This document shows positions 38,761-49,193 of a stretch of 64,000 nucleotides of DNA, piece by piece. The stretch is from Bin80 sp965220935 (GTDB lineage Bacteria; Bacteroidota; Rhodothermia; Rhodothermales; Bin80), in contig OZ244857.1 in NCBI GenBank assembly GCA_965220935.1, positions 930,001 through 994,000 on the forward strand, written 5' to 3'. The position numbers and the translations under genes were made by a program. The notes beneath the pieces are model-generated. The model was not told the origin of the DNA and did no database searches. It worked only from the letters and a program-made list of their open reading frames with translations. How positions within the stretch are numbered: the stretch's first letter is position 1; every line of letters begins with the position of its first letter.

Positions 38761-39806
38761 AGACGAAATTTTGTTGTCCAAAGTGTTTCCAAGACAAAGA
38801 GTTAGAAAAGCATATCAACTCACAGTTGTCTAAGGAAAGAGGTGATTGTTCATATTGCAAAACAAAGGATGAGATGATAATAGAACCAAGTCAATTATCT
38901 GAATATTTTGAACCTCTACTTGATATTCATCAACCTGCTACTGAAGGAAAATTACTTTTTGAGTGGTTAAATAGCGACTGGTCATTATTTGAACATAATA
39001 CGATCACGAATGATAATTCTCAATTACTATTGAGTGAAATTCTTGGCGACACAGACATCATAGATCAGAAGTTTGCCCCGCATGTGAAGAATCAATCTGA
39101 ACTGGCTGATTCGTGGAACAAACTTACCGCAGAATTAATGCATACCAATCGTTCTTTCCCGATACAGTTTTTGACTTCACTCGCCTTGAAAAACCGTTTG
39201 CAAATCTTAGGTTCAATCAGAGCGATTCATTAAAGTGGTTCAGGGCGAGGATTAAAGAGAATGAAGAGTGCTATGAACCCGACGGGATGGGAGCACCACC
39301 AAAAACATATTTATCACATGGAAGGGCAAATCCACCCGGGTTCCTTACTTGTACCTTGGCTCTAACCTGAAACTGCAGTTACTGAAGTCAGGCCTCATCC
39401 TGGCCAAAATGTTTGTGTGGGAGAATTCCAGATTGCTCCCAATCTCCAGTTAGTTGATCTTTGCAATCCAAGAACGCTTATTTCACCATTTACGTTTATA
39501 CTCCAAGATGAAATGAGTCTACAGACTGAATTGAATAATCTCAGAAGTGGTGATATTGAATTTCTTCATAAACTTGGACAGGATTTATCAAAACCTATCA
39601 ATCCTAATGCGTCAACTGTTGAGTATACGATAAGCCAATATATCTGCGAGTATATTAAAAAAAGTAATCATCAAGGAGTGTCATCTATAACAGTTCTGTT
39701 CAGGCGATGGGATCAATTCGCATTGTTTGATCCAGAGACTGCTAAATGTGGACAAGTCACTGAATATCGAATTACTGGTGTTTCGGTTGAGATGGAAGAG
39801 ATATGA
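38757..39806 (+). pseudogene. HEPN/RES-type RES-domain protein with three single-base losses
   Basis: Joining three frames gives a continuous RES-domain protein of about 350 residues: N-terminal Cys-rich segment FCCPKCFQDKEL ... CSYCKTKD (HEPN/RES N-terminal type), then DSLKWFRARIKENEECYEPDGMGAPPKTYLSHGRANPPG, PYLYLGSNL, ETAVTEVRPHPGQNV and a C-terminal half. FRAR, GRANPPG and EVRP are RES signature elements; RES toxins degrade NAD. Each frame change (near 39157, 39340 and 39369) is explained by one missing base in a T or G run. As read, the protein is truncated and would be inactive. Confidence 0.8.
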
Positions 39807-40087
39807 TTCAGTGTTGCTCATTTGGGATGAATTAGACGTTTATCTTATTGACAAAGATCAACATACCATGGAGTAACTTCACCAATCCTCTGATTCCATA
39901 ATATGTTTTCAGTAGTTCTTATGATGAAGAGAGCAATGACTGTATGGGTGTGTTAATTTCAAGTATTTTAGCAAAAGCCTAAATCTTTCAAGAAAATTAA
40001 TTGGTTGAATTCGGCTTTATGGCTATTTAATCAGAAATGATAGGCACTTGAGAATTACTTGACTAAAGCCGTGAGATCGGCAATAAA

Positions 40088-40372
40088 ATGGGATTTTTTG
40101 AGTGGTCAATGATGATTGGCATGGTCACTATGATTGGTTTCTTATGGAAACTGTCTCAGGATATGCGAAAACTGGAATCCAGTATGAATAGGGACATGGG
40201 GAAATTGGAATCAAGACTAACGAAAGAGGTCCGAGATTTGGGTGAGCGAGTGGCGAAGATTGAGGGAACTCTCCTTCATGGTATTGGGTTTAAACAAGAT
40301 AAACCGGTTGGAACCCTGCATGACTTATCTATGGTATATCGTGTGATTCTGATTATAGTATCAATTGTATAA
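40088..40372 (+). CDS. Small membrane-anchored coiled-coil protein
   Basis: 94 residues: N-terminal hydrophobic helix (FFEWSMMIGMVTMIGFLWKL), an amphipathic coiled coil with heptad-like repeats (DMRKLESSMNRDMGKLESRLTKEVRDLGERVAKIEGTL) and a hydrophobic end. Short proteins of this layout are common in related genomes and have no known function. It does not overlap its neighbours. Confidence 0.6.
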   Translation: MGFFEWSMMIGMVTMIGFLWKLSQDMRKLESSMNRDMGKLESRLTKEVRDLGERVAKIEGTLLHGIGFKQDKPVGTLHDLSMVYRVILIIVSIV

Positions 40373-40383
40373 TATTCTTTGCT

Positions 40384-41179
40384 ATGAACCATTTTGAGTT
40401 CACAGATTCAAGTGCATGTGATGCAACGTCTTGCCAATTGATTGGTTTTGATTTTGCCCAAACTTATGAACGCGTTTCTTGCAGTGGAAATGATCATCTC
40501 TTCCATCTCCCGTTGGATCGATCCCAGATATTTCATGAAGTAACCGATAAAATTATTCGTTCTACGTATCACAGAGTGGAATCTGGATATGCGGAGCCGT
40601 GGGGCTAAGCCCAAGGGATATGGAAATTCCTGTTCACTCAATCAAATTAGCCTCAATAGGGGAGAAGATTCTTTCATCAGGATGCGAGAATATTACATGT
40701 GATCAATTGTACTTTTGCTTTCATTGCTATCAGACACGTCAAACTAATTCGTTCAGCATCGACTTGAAAATGAGGAATTCTATTCTAAAAATTAAAAAGG
40801 CATCTCGTCGCGAGGAAATATTTTCTGTGTTAGAGCTGGCCAAATGCTTTGATATTGCTGAGCAACTGAAGTACTTGGATGATCTCACCAATGATGACCC
40901 CGATGAGCTACCGATGGATCTTGAATCACTTAAAATGTTATCAATGTTCTTCGTGGAGCATGGTAAATATTTACCTGAACCAGCAATTAGAATAAGTCCT
41001 TATGAGCTATTACAAGCTGAGTGGCATTCAACATGGTCATCTGCCGTCATGAAATTTCTTCGTGATGGTAAAATTCGATATGCAGGATTATTGAAGATAG
41101 TGATAACCCCAAAACGATTCAAGATACTGCTCCTCCTCACTTAGCTCTTGCGAACATTCGAGAATATATCAGTTCATAG
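40384..41179 (+). pseudogene. Hypothetical gene with two single-base losses
   Basis: Three frames join into one product of about 265 residues: MNHFEFTDSSACDATSCQL ... GYAEPWG, then LSPRDMEIPVHSIKLASIGEKIL ... DELPMDLESLKMLSMFFVEHGKYLPEPAIRISPYELLQAEWHSTW, then EDSDNPKTIQDTAPPHLALANIREYISS to the stop at 41179. One G missing near 40607 and one A missing near 41085 explain the shifts. I do not recognise the family. It is probably an accessory gene accompanying the sce7726-sce7725-RES operon. Confidence 0.55.
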
Positions 41180-41685
41180 AAGCCCTAGGAGTCGTACATC
41201 AATTCCTGATGATGATCATGTATCCAAATCTTGTAACCCAAGGTCTGTTAATCAAAAGACTGTGTACCTCTTCATCTGCGTTTGAACTGAATGTCATAAC
41301 TGCCAATCAGGGAGTTGACTAAAATTTTTTGATGTAAAAATCTGACCGATGGGATTGATTGTGATCGTAAAGTACTGAGAAGCAAATTGACAATTGAGCG
41401 GACAGGGGGGATTATTGCCATTCGTTTATTACGGGGTTCAAAGTTTTATTGATCAAAGAGGTTCTTTCGAAATATTGAGTCGTTACGTGATGATGAAAGC
41501 GATCTTACGCATTGTAGTTTCTTTTTGGATATACGGGTTCTTGATTTTGAACCTTACTCACATTAACTGGTATCACGCATCAACTCTTTAATTTCGCGAG
41601 TTGGTTTTCTCGTAGATGAACATTAATGTTTGTTGTACACTATCAGTCATGTAATAAATGATTGAGATCACATCAGCCCATATAG
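41180..41685. other. Upstream region of the TonB-receptor operon
   Basis: About 505 bases. A 65-codon frame at 41394-41591 has one hydrophobic segment but no recognisable family and I do not call it a gene. The region should hold the operon promoter, which I could not locate with confidence. Confidence 0.4.
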
Positions 41686-44600
41686 ATGAGACGGATTAAC
41701 GTTACGTTTCTGTTACTTGTGATTACGTCTTCTACCGCTTTTGCTCAGACGGGTAAAATTGCTGGTAGAATTACGGATGACTCTGGATCACCTTTACCTG
41801 GTGTAAACCTGTTTATTCCCTCTACCTTACAGGGGGCTACATCTGATATTGATGGTTACTTTACGATTCTCAATGTTTCTCCCGGTACCTATAGTCTCCG
41901 ATCATCATTCATTGGATTTGCCACTCAAACTGTTGAAGGAGTACGCGTCAATATCGATCTAACGACCACTGTATATTTGCAACTTGTGGAGGATACTGTT
42001 GGGCTTGATGAGTTGGTGGTGACTGCCGAATTGCCCGTTGTGCAGGCTGACGTTTCCAACAGCCAACTCAATGTAACTTCTGATCAAATTGAAGCATTAC
42101 CTGTCTCTAGTATCAACAGTGTTGTTGGGTTACAAGCTGGTATTCAAGGATTATCTGTGCGGGGTAGTGGTTCGGATGAACTCTCATTCATGGTCAATGG
42201 ATTAACCCTGAGAGACGAGCGAAATAACGCTCCTTACACAAGTATTAGTCTCTCTTCGGTTGAAGAAGTACAAGTTCAGACAGGAGGATTCAATGCAGAA
42301 TATGGCAATGTAAGATCAGGAGTAGTAAATGTAGTAACCAAAGAAGGAGATCGTCGTCGGTATTCAGGAAATGCAATCATTCGCTACAGTCCACCTACTC
42401 AAAAACACTTTGGTGCACGGGCAGATGATGCAAATTCATACTGGATTCGCCCCTTTCTTGATAATGATGTAGCTTGGACTGGAACGGAAGCAGGAGGGTG
42501 GGATGAATTCACGCAGTCTCAATATCCAACGTTTGAAGGGTGGATATCTATTTCAGAGGAAAGACTCAAAGATGATGATCCTTCCAATGACATGACTCCT
42601 GAAGCCCTTCAACAAGCCTTCTTATGGCAACATAGGAAGCCAATGGAGGTTGTTGAACCGGACTATAATGTTGATGTAGGATTTGGTGGCCCTGTACCGT
42701 TCGTTAGCCAGTACTTAGGTGCACTTCGCTTTTATGCTTCTGTTCGTGCTGATCAAAGCATGTATCTCATCCCATTGAATTCTGATCGCTACGAGGAATG
42801 GTCGGGTCATCTGAAATTGACGGCTGATCTGATTCCCGGCATGAAACTTACGATTGAAGGATTAAGGGGGCGCATCACAGGGACATCGTTAAGTAGAACT
42901 GGACAGCCAGGAGTGTTTAGATCTTCATTCAGTATAGCACGTGAATTGAGTCGAGTCAGTTTTATTGATGCTCGAATTTATTCAACGGATTATTGGGCTC
43001 CAACCGAAGTCAATAATTATATGGGTGGGTTAAAATTAACCCACTCACTGAGTTCGAATACATTTTATGAAGTTCGCTTGAATGCATTCAGGTCTAATTA
43101 TGATACGAACCCTGGCCGCTTGCGTGACGAAACACCCGTTGTTTCATTTGGTGGCGTAGGATTTGATGAAGCTCCTTTTGGTTTTCAACCGAGACCAACT
43201 TTTGGAGTTGATGGTATGCGAACGGGTGTTGGAATGAGTAATGCCCGTGATACAAGTGTAGTCACTGCCTACAACTTCAAAGCGGATCTTACCAGTCAGT
43301 TAAATCGATTTTTACAAATTAAGACGGGAGTAGAGTATAATCTTTCAGATTCAAAAGTAAATTATGGACGGTTTGATGAATTTTTACCAAGTAGTAATTC
43401 GCATTCTACATGGGAGCGTACTCCTGTCCGAGGAGCTGCTTATGCTCAAAGTAAACTTGAGTTTGCAGGCATGATTGCGAATCTGGGGTTGAGGTTGGAT
43501 TACTTTAATGCGGGAGGGGACTGGTACAGTTATGATCCATTTAGTCCAGCGTTTAGTGCACGATTTGCACCTGTTATTGATACGTTACTTACGCAAGATC
43601 CGACGAAGCATATATTTTCACTTAGTCCACGAATGGGAGTCTCTTTCCCCATTACGGAGTTTAGTAAGTTGTATTTCAATTATGGGCATTTTCGTTCGTT
43701 ACCGGATCCGAACAATTTATTTTTGTTGAGAGAGTTTACGACTACGGGTCAGATTAGCCGAGTTGCGAATCCAAATAACCCATTACCCAAAACGGTTGCC
43801 TACGAACTTGGTTACGAACAATCACTGTTTGATCAGCTGTTGATACGAATGGCTGGTTATTACAAGGATGTTTCGTTGCAACCATTTTTAACGGAATATA
43901 TCAGTAGGGATGGGCAAGTGAACTACACGGTGAATGAACCCAATTCATTTGAGGATATACGGGGATTTGAAGTTACGCTTTCGCGTAACCGAGGCAAGTG
44001 GGTTCAAGGATTCATCAATTACACGTATATGGTGTTTACATCTGGGTATTTTAGTCTGCGACGAAACTTTGAAAATCCGACGGCTCAACGAGAATTTTCT
44101 GAGAGTGATGCCGAACGGCGCCGTGCATCTTCCCGTCCAGTTCCAAGACCTTATGGGCGTTTGAATCTTGACTTTTTGACTCCTGAGGACTTTGGTCCTC
44201 GGATTGCAGGTTATCCAATCCTAGCAGATTGGCGCGTGAGCGTGATTACGAATTGGCAACAAGGATCTAAATATACATGGACGGGCGGCGGAGCGATTCC
44301 TGGAGTGATCAATAATGTTTCGTTCCGTGATAATTGGAATACCAACCTTCGTTTTACGAAAAATATTGTGATTCGTGGGAATAGAGCCCAATTATTTATT
44401 GATATTTTCAATCTTTTCAACCGACGAGCGCTTTCGTTCAATGGATTCATTGATGGTAATGATCAACTGTCTTATTTGCGATCGCTCCACTTACCAGAAT
44501 CGGATGATTATCAGACGAATATCCCTGGAAAGGATAAGATTGGCTCCTATCGTTCTTATGATGTGGCTTATCAACCTATGCAACGTATTGCTAACCGTGA

Positions 44601-44811
44601 GAGTATCACCGAGCCACATGAGAGAGTGATCTATTGGGAATTTGAATCTCGCCAGTATCTATCCTACCGAGATGGAAACTGGGTAGCTGCTGATCAGCAG
44701 GTTGTTGACCAGGCACTGAAGGACAAGGCTTACATTGACATGCCGAATCAGAGTTTTTTAACGTTCCTTGATCCGCGTGATATTTTCTGGGGAATCCGGC
44801 TGTCATTTTAA
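41686..44811 (+). CDS. TonB-dependent receptor with carboxypeptidase-regulatory-like domain
   Basis: 1041 residues: signal peptide (1-20, ending SSTAFAQ), carboxypeptidase-regulatory-like domain at about 24-100 (GKIAGRITDDSGSPLPGVNLFIPSTLQGATSDIDGYFTI), plug domain at about 115-220 (SVVGLQAGIQGLSVRGSGSDELSFMVNGLTLRDERN, VEEVQVQTGGFNAEYGNVRSGVVNVVTKEG), then a long 22-strand-type barrel ending in an outer-membrane signal FWGIRLSF. SusC/RagA-like import receptors have this plan. It heads a five-gene outer-membrane/T9SS unit with 14, 3, 0 and 72-base gaps. Substrate unknown. Confidence 0.95.
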   Translation: MRRINVTFLLLVITSSTAFAQTGKIAGRITDDSGSPLPGVNLFIPSTLQGATSDIDGYFTILNVSPGTYSLRSSFIGFATQTVEGVRVNIDLTTTVYLQLVEDTVGLDELVVTAELPVVQADVSNSQLNVTSDQIEALPVSSINSVVGLQAGIQGLSVRGSGSDELSFMVNGLTLRDERNNAPYTSISLSSVEEVQVQTGGFNAEYGNVRSGVVNVVTKEGDRRRYSGNAIIRYSPPTQKHFGARADDANSYWIRPFLDNDVAWTGTEAGGWDEFTQSQYPTFEGWISISEERLKDDDPSNDMTPEALQQAFLWQHRKPMEVVEPDYNVDVGFGGPVPFVSQYLGALRFYASVRADQSMYLIPLNSDRYEEWSGHLKLTADLIPGMKLTIEGLRGRITGTSLSRTGQPGVFRSSFSIARELSRVSFIDARIYSTDYWAPTEVNNYMGGLKLTHSLSSNTFYEVRLNAFRSNYDTNPGRLRDETPVVSFGGVGFDEAPFGFQPRPTFGVDGMRTGVGMSNARDTSVVTAYNFKADLTSQLNRFLQIKTGVEYNLSDSKVNYGRFDEFLPSSNSHSTWERTPVRGAAYAQSKLEFAGMIANLGLRLDYFNAGGDWYSYDPFSPAFSARFAPVIDTLLTQDPTKHIFSLSPRMGVSFPITEFSKLYFNYGHFRSLPDPNNLFLLREFTTTGQISRVANPNNPLPKTVAYELGYEQSLFDQLLIRMAGYYKDVSLQPFLTEYISRDGQVNYTVNEPNSFEDIRGFEVTLSRNRGKWVQGFINYTYMVFTSGYFSLRRNFENPTAQREFSESDAERRRASSRPVPRPYGRLNLDFLTPEDFGPRIAGYPILADWRVSVITNWQQGSKYTWTGGGAIPGVINNVSFRDNWNTNLRFTKNIVIRGNRAQLFIDIFNLFNRRALSFNGFIDGNDQLSYLRSLHLPESDDYQTNIPGKDKIGSYRSYDVAYQPMQRIANRESITEPHERVIYWEFESRQYLSYRDGNWVAADQQVVDQALKDKAYIDMPNQSFLTFLDPRDIFWGIRLSF

Positions 44812-44825
44812 TTGATGCAACATCC

Positions 44826-46940
44826 ATGAAGACATTTTGGATCAGATGGTTGACGGTGACAAGTACGGTCATACTCCTGTGTGTTACATCTCTTCCTGTA
44901 CATGCTCAATTTATCAATAAATGGCTCTCTGCTGGGTCACTACACAACTGGTATTCCGAAATTGGCAGTGAATGTGAGGTCTGCGGTTTTGTAGGCCGAC
45001 AGCAAGATGGCTTGCGGTGGCCTGGAATTTATCGGTTTACGGATTCTCAAGCCGCCAAGTCTTTATGGATTGGAGCGACGAACGTTACGGACGATATCGG
45101 GACAAACTATCCCTATCGCGTCGTCCATGTTGGACCTCGCGTATCGGGTGGGGGAGAGTTTTTTCCATTACGGTTTGATTTGATTAGCAAGCTGCCACCT
45201 ACATCGGTATTGGTGGATGGAGCGATTACGGAACCAGAAGCGGCTATGGCGACGGATTTTGATGACGCTACGATTGAATCAGATGTGATGATTGTGAACG
45301 AGACCAATTCGCTACTCGGAATTTCTATGGAGCGTAGGATTCTTCAGTTCACTCAAGAATATCATGATAATTATCATATTCTTGAGTATACGTTCACCAA
45401 TACGGGAAATACCGATGATGATCCAGAGATTGAACTTCCCAATCAAACATTAGAGGGGGTGTATTTCTTTTTTCAGTGGCGCCTCTCGGTTGCTAAGGAG
45501 ACTCGCTATGTCATTGGAAATGGGACTAGCTGGGGGCTTAATGCGATGTTGGATACGCGTGGTGATGGGGTGAAGGTAGACCCTCCAGATGAGAATTTTA
45601 GGGCACAGTATGTATGGCATGGTAATTTTCCCCCTTTTAACGCCTATGACAATCTTGGTGGCCCTATCTTACCCCAAGCATTACCTGCTGTGAATATTGC
45701 ACCAACAGACACAACAGGCCGCCTTGGTGCATCTCAGTTTGTTGGCGTGGTAACGTTGCATGCAGATACTTCACCAACGGATCCAACGGATGACCCGAAT
45801 CAACCGACAACCACTTCATGGATCGGATCGGATGACCCTTATACCTCTCAGAATGATGCCTTCAATCCCTCTAAGATGGAAGTTGAATACGAAGTGATGT
45901 CGGCTGGCCATAAAGAACCACGTCATGCTGATGTCGTAGAGCCAAGTGGACTCTCTGGTTTTTTGGATCCTGTTGGGGATCCAAGTCTTGGAACTCCTGG
46001 TGGATATTCGAATGCGAATGGGTATGGACCTTACACGATAGCACCAGGAGAAAGCATACGCATCGTGATTGCCGAGGCTTCTGCTGGGTTAAGCAGGGAA
46101 GCCAATAGTGTGATTGGTCGGGCTTACAAAGAATCGGGTGCTAACGATAGTGCCCCAATTACCTATGCATTTGGTGGACAGACTCATACTATGACCAAGA
46201 ATGAATGGGTCTTTACAAGTCGAGATTCGCTGTTTCAAACGTTTCGTAGAGCCATTGCGAACTACGAATCAGGATATACGATTCCTCGTGCACCTGCTCC
46301 ACCGAGTGTCTTTGAGGTTGATGGGGGAGGGGATCGAATTTTGTTGAGCTGGTCGCCTCACGCTACGGAGCCGTTACCCGATCATTGGGAGATCTATCGT
46401 GCACAGGGTCAATTTGACAGTACGTACACCCTTGTGCATACCGCCTCATCGGGTGATACCAGTTTTGAGGATACGACTCCGATACGAGGCATTGATTACT
46501 ATTACTATATGGTAGCCGTCGGAAGTGCTAGCCAAAATAACGGTACTGGCCTTACGCCCAGTGGACGACCTCTACGAAGTTCACGTTATTCAACACAAAC
46601 CTATACCCCAACGCGCTTGAAACGACCTGCGGGTGCATCGCTGTCGGATGTACGAATTGTGCCGAATCCATTTAATATCGGATCCAGTCCATTAGTGCGA
46701 TTCCCAGATCAGACGGACAAACTGGCGTTTTTCAATATTCCGGGTCGCTGTACGATTGCGATCTATACCGATCTGGGTGAACTCGTAGATGAAATCGAGC
46801 ATGTTGACGGTAGTGGAGATGAATTTTGGGATCATACGACCTCTTCACGACAGATTGTATCCAGTGGATTATACATTGCTGTGATCACCGATTTAGATAC
46901 AGGTGAGAGGATTATTAAGAAGTTTGTCATTATTCGCTAG
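44826..46940 (+). CDS. Secreted protein with fibronectin-III-like region and T9SS sorting domain
   Basis: 704 residues: signal peptide (about 1-27, ending VHAQ), a long beta-rich region, a fibronectin-III-like module at about 490-560 (PAPPSVFEVDGGGDRILLSWSPHATEPLPDHWEIYRA) and a C-terminal sorting-like domain (LSDVRIVPNPFNIGSS ... GLYIAVITDLDTGERIIKKFVIIR) of the type IX secretion type. Probably exported across the outer membrane and attached at the surface. It is translated 14 bases after the TonB receptor, so partnership is likely. Confidence 0.8.
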   Translation: MKTFWIRWLTVTSTVILLCVTSLPVHAQFINKWLSAGSLHNWYSEIGSECEVCGFVGRQQDGLRWPGIYRFTDSQAAKSLWIGATNVTDDIGTNYPYRVVHVGPRVSGGGEFFPLRFDLISKLPPTSVLVDGAITEPEAAMATDFDDATIESDVMIVNETNSLLGISMERRILQFTQEYHDNYHILEYTFTNTGNTDDDPEIELPNQTLEGVYFFFQWRLSVAKETRYVIGNGTSWGLNAMLDTRGDGVKVDPPDENFRAQYVWHGNFPPFNAYDNLGGPILPQALPAVNIAPTDTTGRLGASQFVGVVTLHADTSPTDPTDDPNQPTTTSWIGSDDPYTSQNDAFNPSKMEVEYEVMSAGHKEPRHADVVEPSGLSGFLDPVGDPSLGTPGGYSNANGYGPYTIAPGESIRIVIAEASAGLSREANSVIGRAYKESGANDSAPITYAFGGQTHTMTKNEWVFTSRDSLFQTFRRAIANYESGYTIPRAPAPPSVFEVDGGGDRILLSWSPHATEPLPDHWEIYRAQGQFDSTYTLVHTASSGDTSFEDTTPIRGIDYYYYMVAVGSASQNNGTGLTPSGRPLRSSRYSTQTYTPTRLKRPAGASLSDVRIVPNPFNIGSSPLVRFPDQTDKLAFFNIPGRCTIAIYTDLGELVDEIEHVDGSGDEFWDHTTSSRQIVSSGLYIAVITDLDTGERIIKKFVIIR

Positions 46941-46943
46941 GCC

Positions 46944-47951
46944 ATGATGAAGCGATTGACTTACCTATTGCTTGTCCTTGCGGTTGCAACCGTGGGATCA
47001 GTGAGTGCTCAACAGCAGAAGCTGGCTCAGACAGCGATGAAGTTTCTGGCCGTCTCTGTGGACCCTCGTGCAGCTGCTTTAGGTGATGCTTTGACCGCGG
47101 TGGATCATGGTGCGACCTCCCTATTTTACAATCCAAGCGGAATGGCATGGCAGCAGAGTAATCTGGATATTATTGTAGGACAGATGCAATGGATTGCTGA
47201 GATCAATTATTCGGTTGGAAGTCTGTCGTTTCGTCCAGGTTCTGGCCGTTTTGGTGTCATTGGCGTTTCGGTATTGATGGTGGACTATGGTAATTTGGAG
47301 GAAACGATTCGCTTTGATAATGATCAGGGGTTTTTAGATGTGGGGACGTTTTCGCCATCGGCGTGGAGTTATGGCCTTGGCTATGCACGGACGTTTTCGG
47401 ACCGTTTTTCGGTGGGTTTACAGGTCAAGATGGTCAATCAGTATTTGGCTAACTCTGTGGTTGGCGTCAATGGGGAAGGGGAGTATATGCGTGAGAATGT
47501 TGAAGAGCGTGTTCTGGCGTATGATTTTGGTGTGTTGTATAAGACGGGATTCCGTAGTTTGAATTTTGCTGTCAGTGCCCGCAATTTTGCACCAGAGATA
47601 ACGTTTAGTGAAGAGGGGGTAGCGCTCCCATTGACATTAAATATCGGTGTTTCCATGAATATGATGGATCTGATTGATCCGGGATCCAATGTACATGAAT
47701 TCCTTCTCTCGGTGGATGCCGTGAATCCACGTGATTTTTCGGAACAGATCAAGGTAGGGGGGGAGTATACCTTTCTGAGGACCTTTATTCTTCGTGCTGG
47801 TTATGCTTTCCCAACCGATGAGCAGGGGATTACCTTTGGTGTTGGCTTGAAGCAATCCTTGAATAGGTTTGGTTTTGGTGCTGATTATTCGTACACGGAC
47901 TTTGGTGTGTTTTCCAATGTTCATCGTATTGCTTTCAGATTTTCGCTATAG
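46944..47951 (+). CDS. PorV/PorQ-family outer-membrane protein
   Basis: 335 residues, signal peptide (ending VSAQ), then KFLAVSVDPRAAALGDALTAVDHGATSLFYNPSGMAW, the hallmark opening of PorV/PorQ (UPF0164-like) barrels, followed by repeated amphipathic strands and a terminal aromatic-rich end (IAFRFSL). PorV shuttles T9SS substrates to the attachment complex. It lies between two sorting-domain proteins, fitting a surface-delivery unit. Confidence 0.9.
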   Translation: MMKRLTYLLLVLAVATVGSVSAQQQKLAQTAMKFLAVSVDPRAAALGDALTAVDHGATSLFYNPSGMAWQQSNLDIIVGQMQWIAEINYSVGSLSFRPGSGRFGVIGVSVLMVDYGNLEETIRFDNDQGFLDVGTFSPSAWSYGLGYARTFSDRFSVGLQVKMVNQYLANSVVGVNGEGEYMRENVEERVLAYDFGVLYKTGFRSLNFAVSARNFAPEITFSEEGVALPLTLNIGVSMNMMDLIDPGSNVHEFLLSVDAVNPRDFSEQIKVGGEYTFLRTFILRAGYAFPTDEQGITFGVGLKQSLNRFGFGADYSYTDFGVFSNVHRIAFRFSL

Positions 47952-49121
47952 ATGAACACCACCTCTGTGATCTGCAGTTTGCTAGTATTTCTGCTTCTGA
48001 GCAGCGGTTGTGACTCAGGAACCGCTCCCAGCCTCTATGATCCTGACCGTTCCAGCCTATCTGATCCCACGATTGACACCGTCACTCCTGAGGGCAGTGC
48101 ACTGGCTGGTGTAGATGTTGTAACGATTACGGGCAGTAATTTTTCACCCCAGCCAGCGGAGAACCTTGTCTATTTTGGTACGGATCGGGGCAATGTCTTG
48201 GAAGCTACGTCCACCCAGCTTCAGGTCTTTGCACCCAACAGTCCACAGCCAGAGTTACAGCTTCGCATGTCGGTGGTCGGGGCTGAGAATTTTAGTAACA
48301 GTGTTCCATACGGCTTGGATGCACCTTTCATAACATTTGGCGATGTCAAGGATTTTGAAGACATCTACGGAATCACGACCGATGACGCTGGAAACTTATA
48401 TGCTTCACTCGTTGCATTTGACTTAGCCGTGGGGATCATTAAGATCAACCCCGAGGGTGAACGTAGCGATTACATCAGTTCTACCTTCCCGTGGACCGAT
48501 CTTGAATTTGGATCTGACAATACACTATACGCGGTCAGATCTGTACGAGCACTCTTCTCAGCTCCTAAAGATGGCACAAACTTTGCAGTGTTTGCTGTTA
48601 TCCCCAATTCTACAACGCGATTAAACTCCATTGCCATTGATGCCAATGATCGTGTATGGACTTCGGGAACCAATGCTGATCTCTATCGTATTGACCCCGA
48701 TAAATCTATCCATACCTTTGATTTTGAGCCTGATGTGCGTGATATTGTCCTCTTTGGGGATCATCTATATGTTGCGGGAGTACAAGAGGACAAAGGTATG
48801 ATTTGGCGATTTCCCATGGATGTAAGTGGTAATTTAGGAATGGCAGAGGATGTCTATGATTTTGGATCTATGGACATCACCCCCTATGCTCTTGCGTTCT
48901 CTGAGGATGGGCACCTATATGTAGGTGTTGATGGTACCGACCCAGTTCATTTGATCAACCCTGACGGTGATGGTGAGATCTTGTATCCAGATGTCATCAC
49001 TCAGCCCATTCGTCAATTTACTTGGGGTTTAGAAGACCAGCTTTTTGCAGCTACCAATTCTTTTGATTCACTTTCGTCGGGCATAATTCGTATTAAGACG
49101 CGCCGCAACGGCAACAGGTAA
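47952..49121 (+). CDS. IPT/TIG-domain lipoprotein with beta-propeller-like repeats
   Basis: 389 residues. Lipobox LLLSSGC at about 14-20 predicts a lipoprotein. An IPT/TIG domain follows (PTIDTVTPEGSALAGVDVVTITGSNFSPQPAENLVYFG), then NHL/SMP-30-like propeller repeats (YGITTDDAGNLYASLV, SIAIDANDRVWTSGTNADLYRI, LAFSEDGHLYVGVDG). Begins immediately after the PorV-family stop. Likely a surface-exposed accessory of the receptor system. Confidence 0.85.
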   Translation: MNTTSVICSLLVFLLLSSGCDSGTAPSLYDPDRSSLSDPTIDTVTPEGSALAGVDVVTITGSNFSPQPAENLVYFGTDRGNVLEATSTQLQVFAPNSPQPELQLRMSVVGAENFSNSVPYGLDAPFITFGDVKDFEDIYGITTDDAGNLYASLVAFDLAVGIIKINPEGERSDYISSTFPWTDLEFGSDNTLYAVRSVRALFSAPKDGTNFAVFAVIPNSTTRLNSIAIDANDRVWTSGTNADLYRIDPDKSIHTFDFEPDVRDIVLFGDHLYVAGVQEDKGMIWRFPMDVSGNLGMAEDVYDFGSMDITPYALAFSEDGHLYVGVDGTDPVHLINPDGDGEILYPDVITQPIRQFTWGLEDQLFAATNSFDSLSSGIIRIKTRRNGNR

Positions 49122-49193
49122 TTTGCAACTTAATGAAGATTGTTGTATCTTTGCCTTTACATTTGAATTATTCTTAAAACTAAATATTTTATC

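Noticed and set aside
41394..41591. 65-codon frame before the TonB receptor
   Set aside because: One hydrophobic stretch only; no recognisable family or start context.
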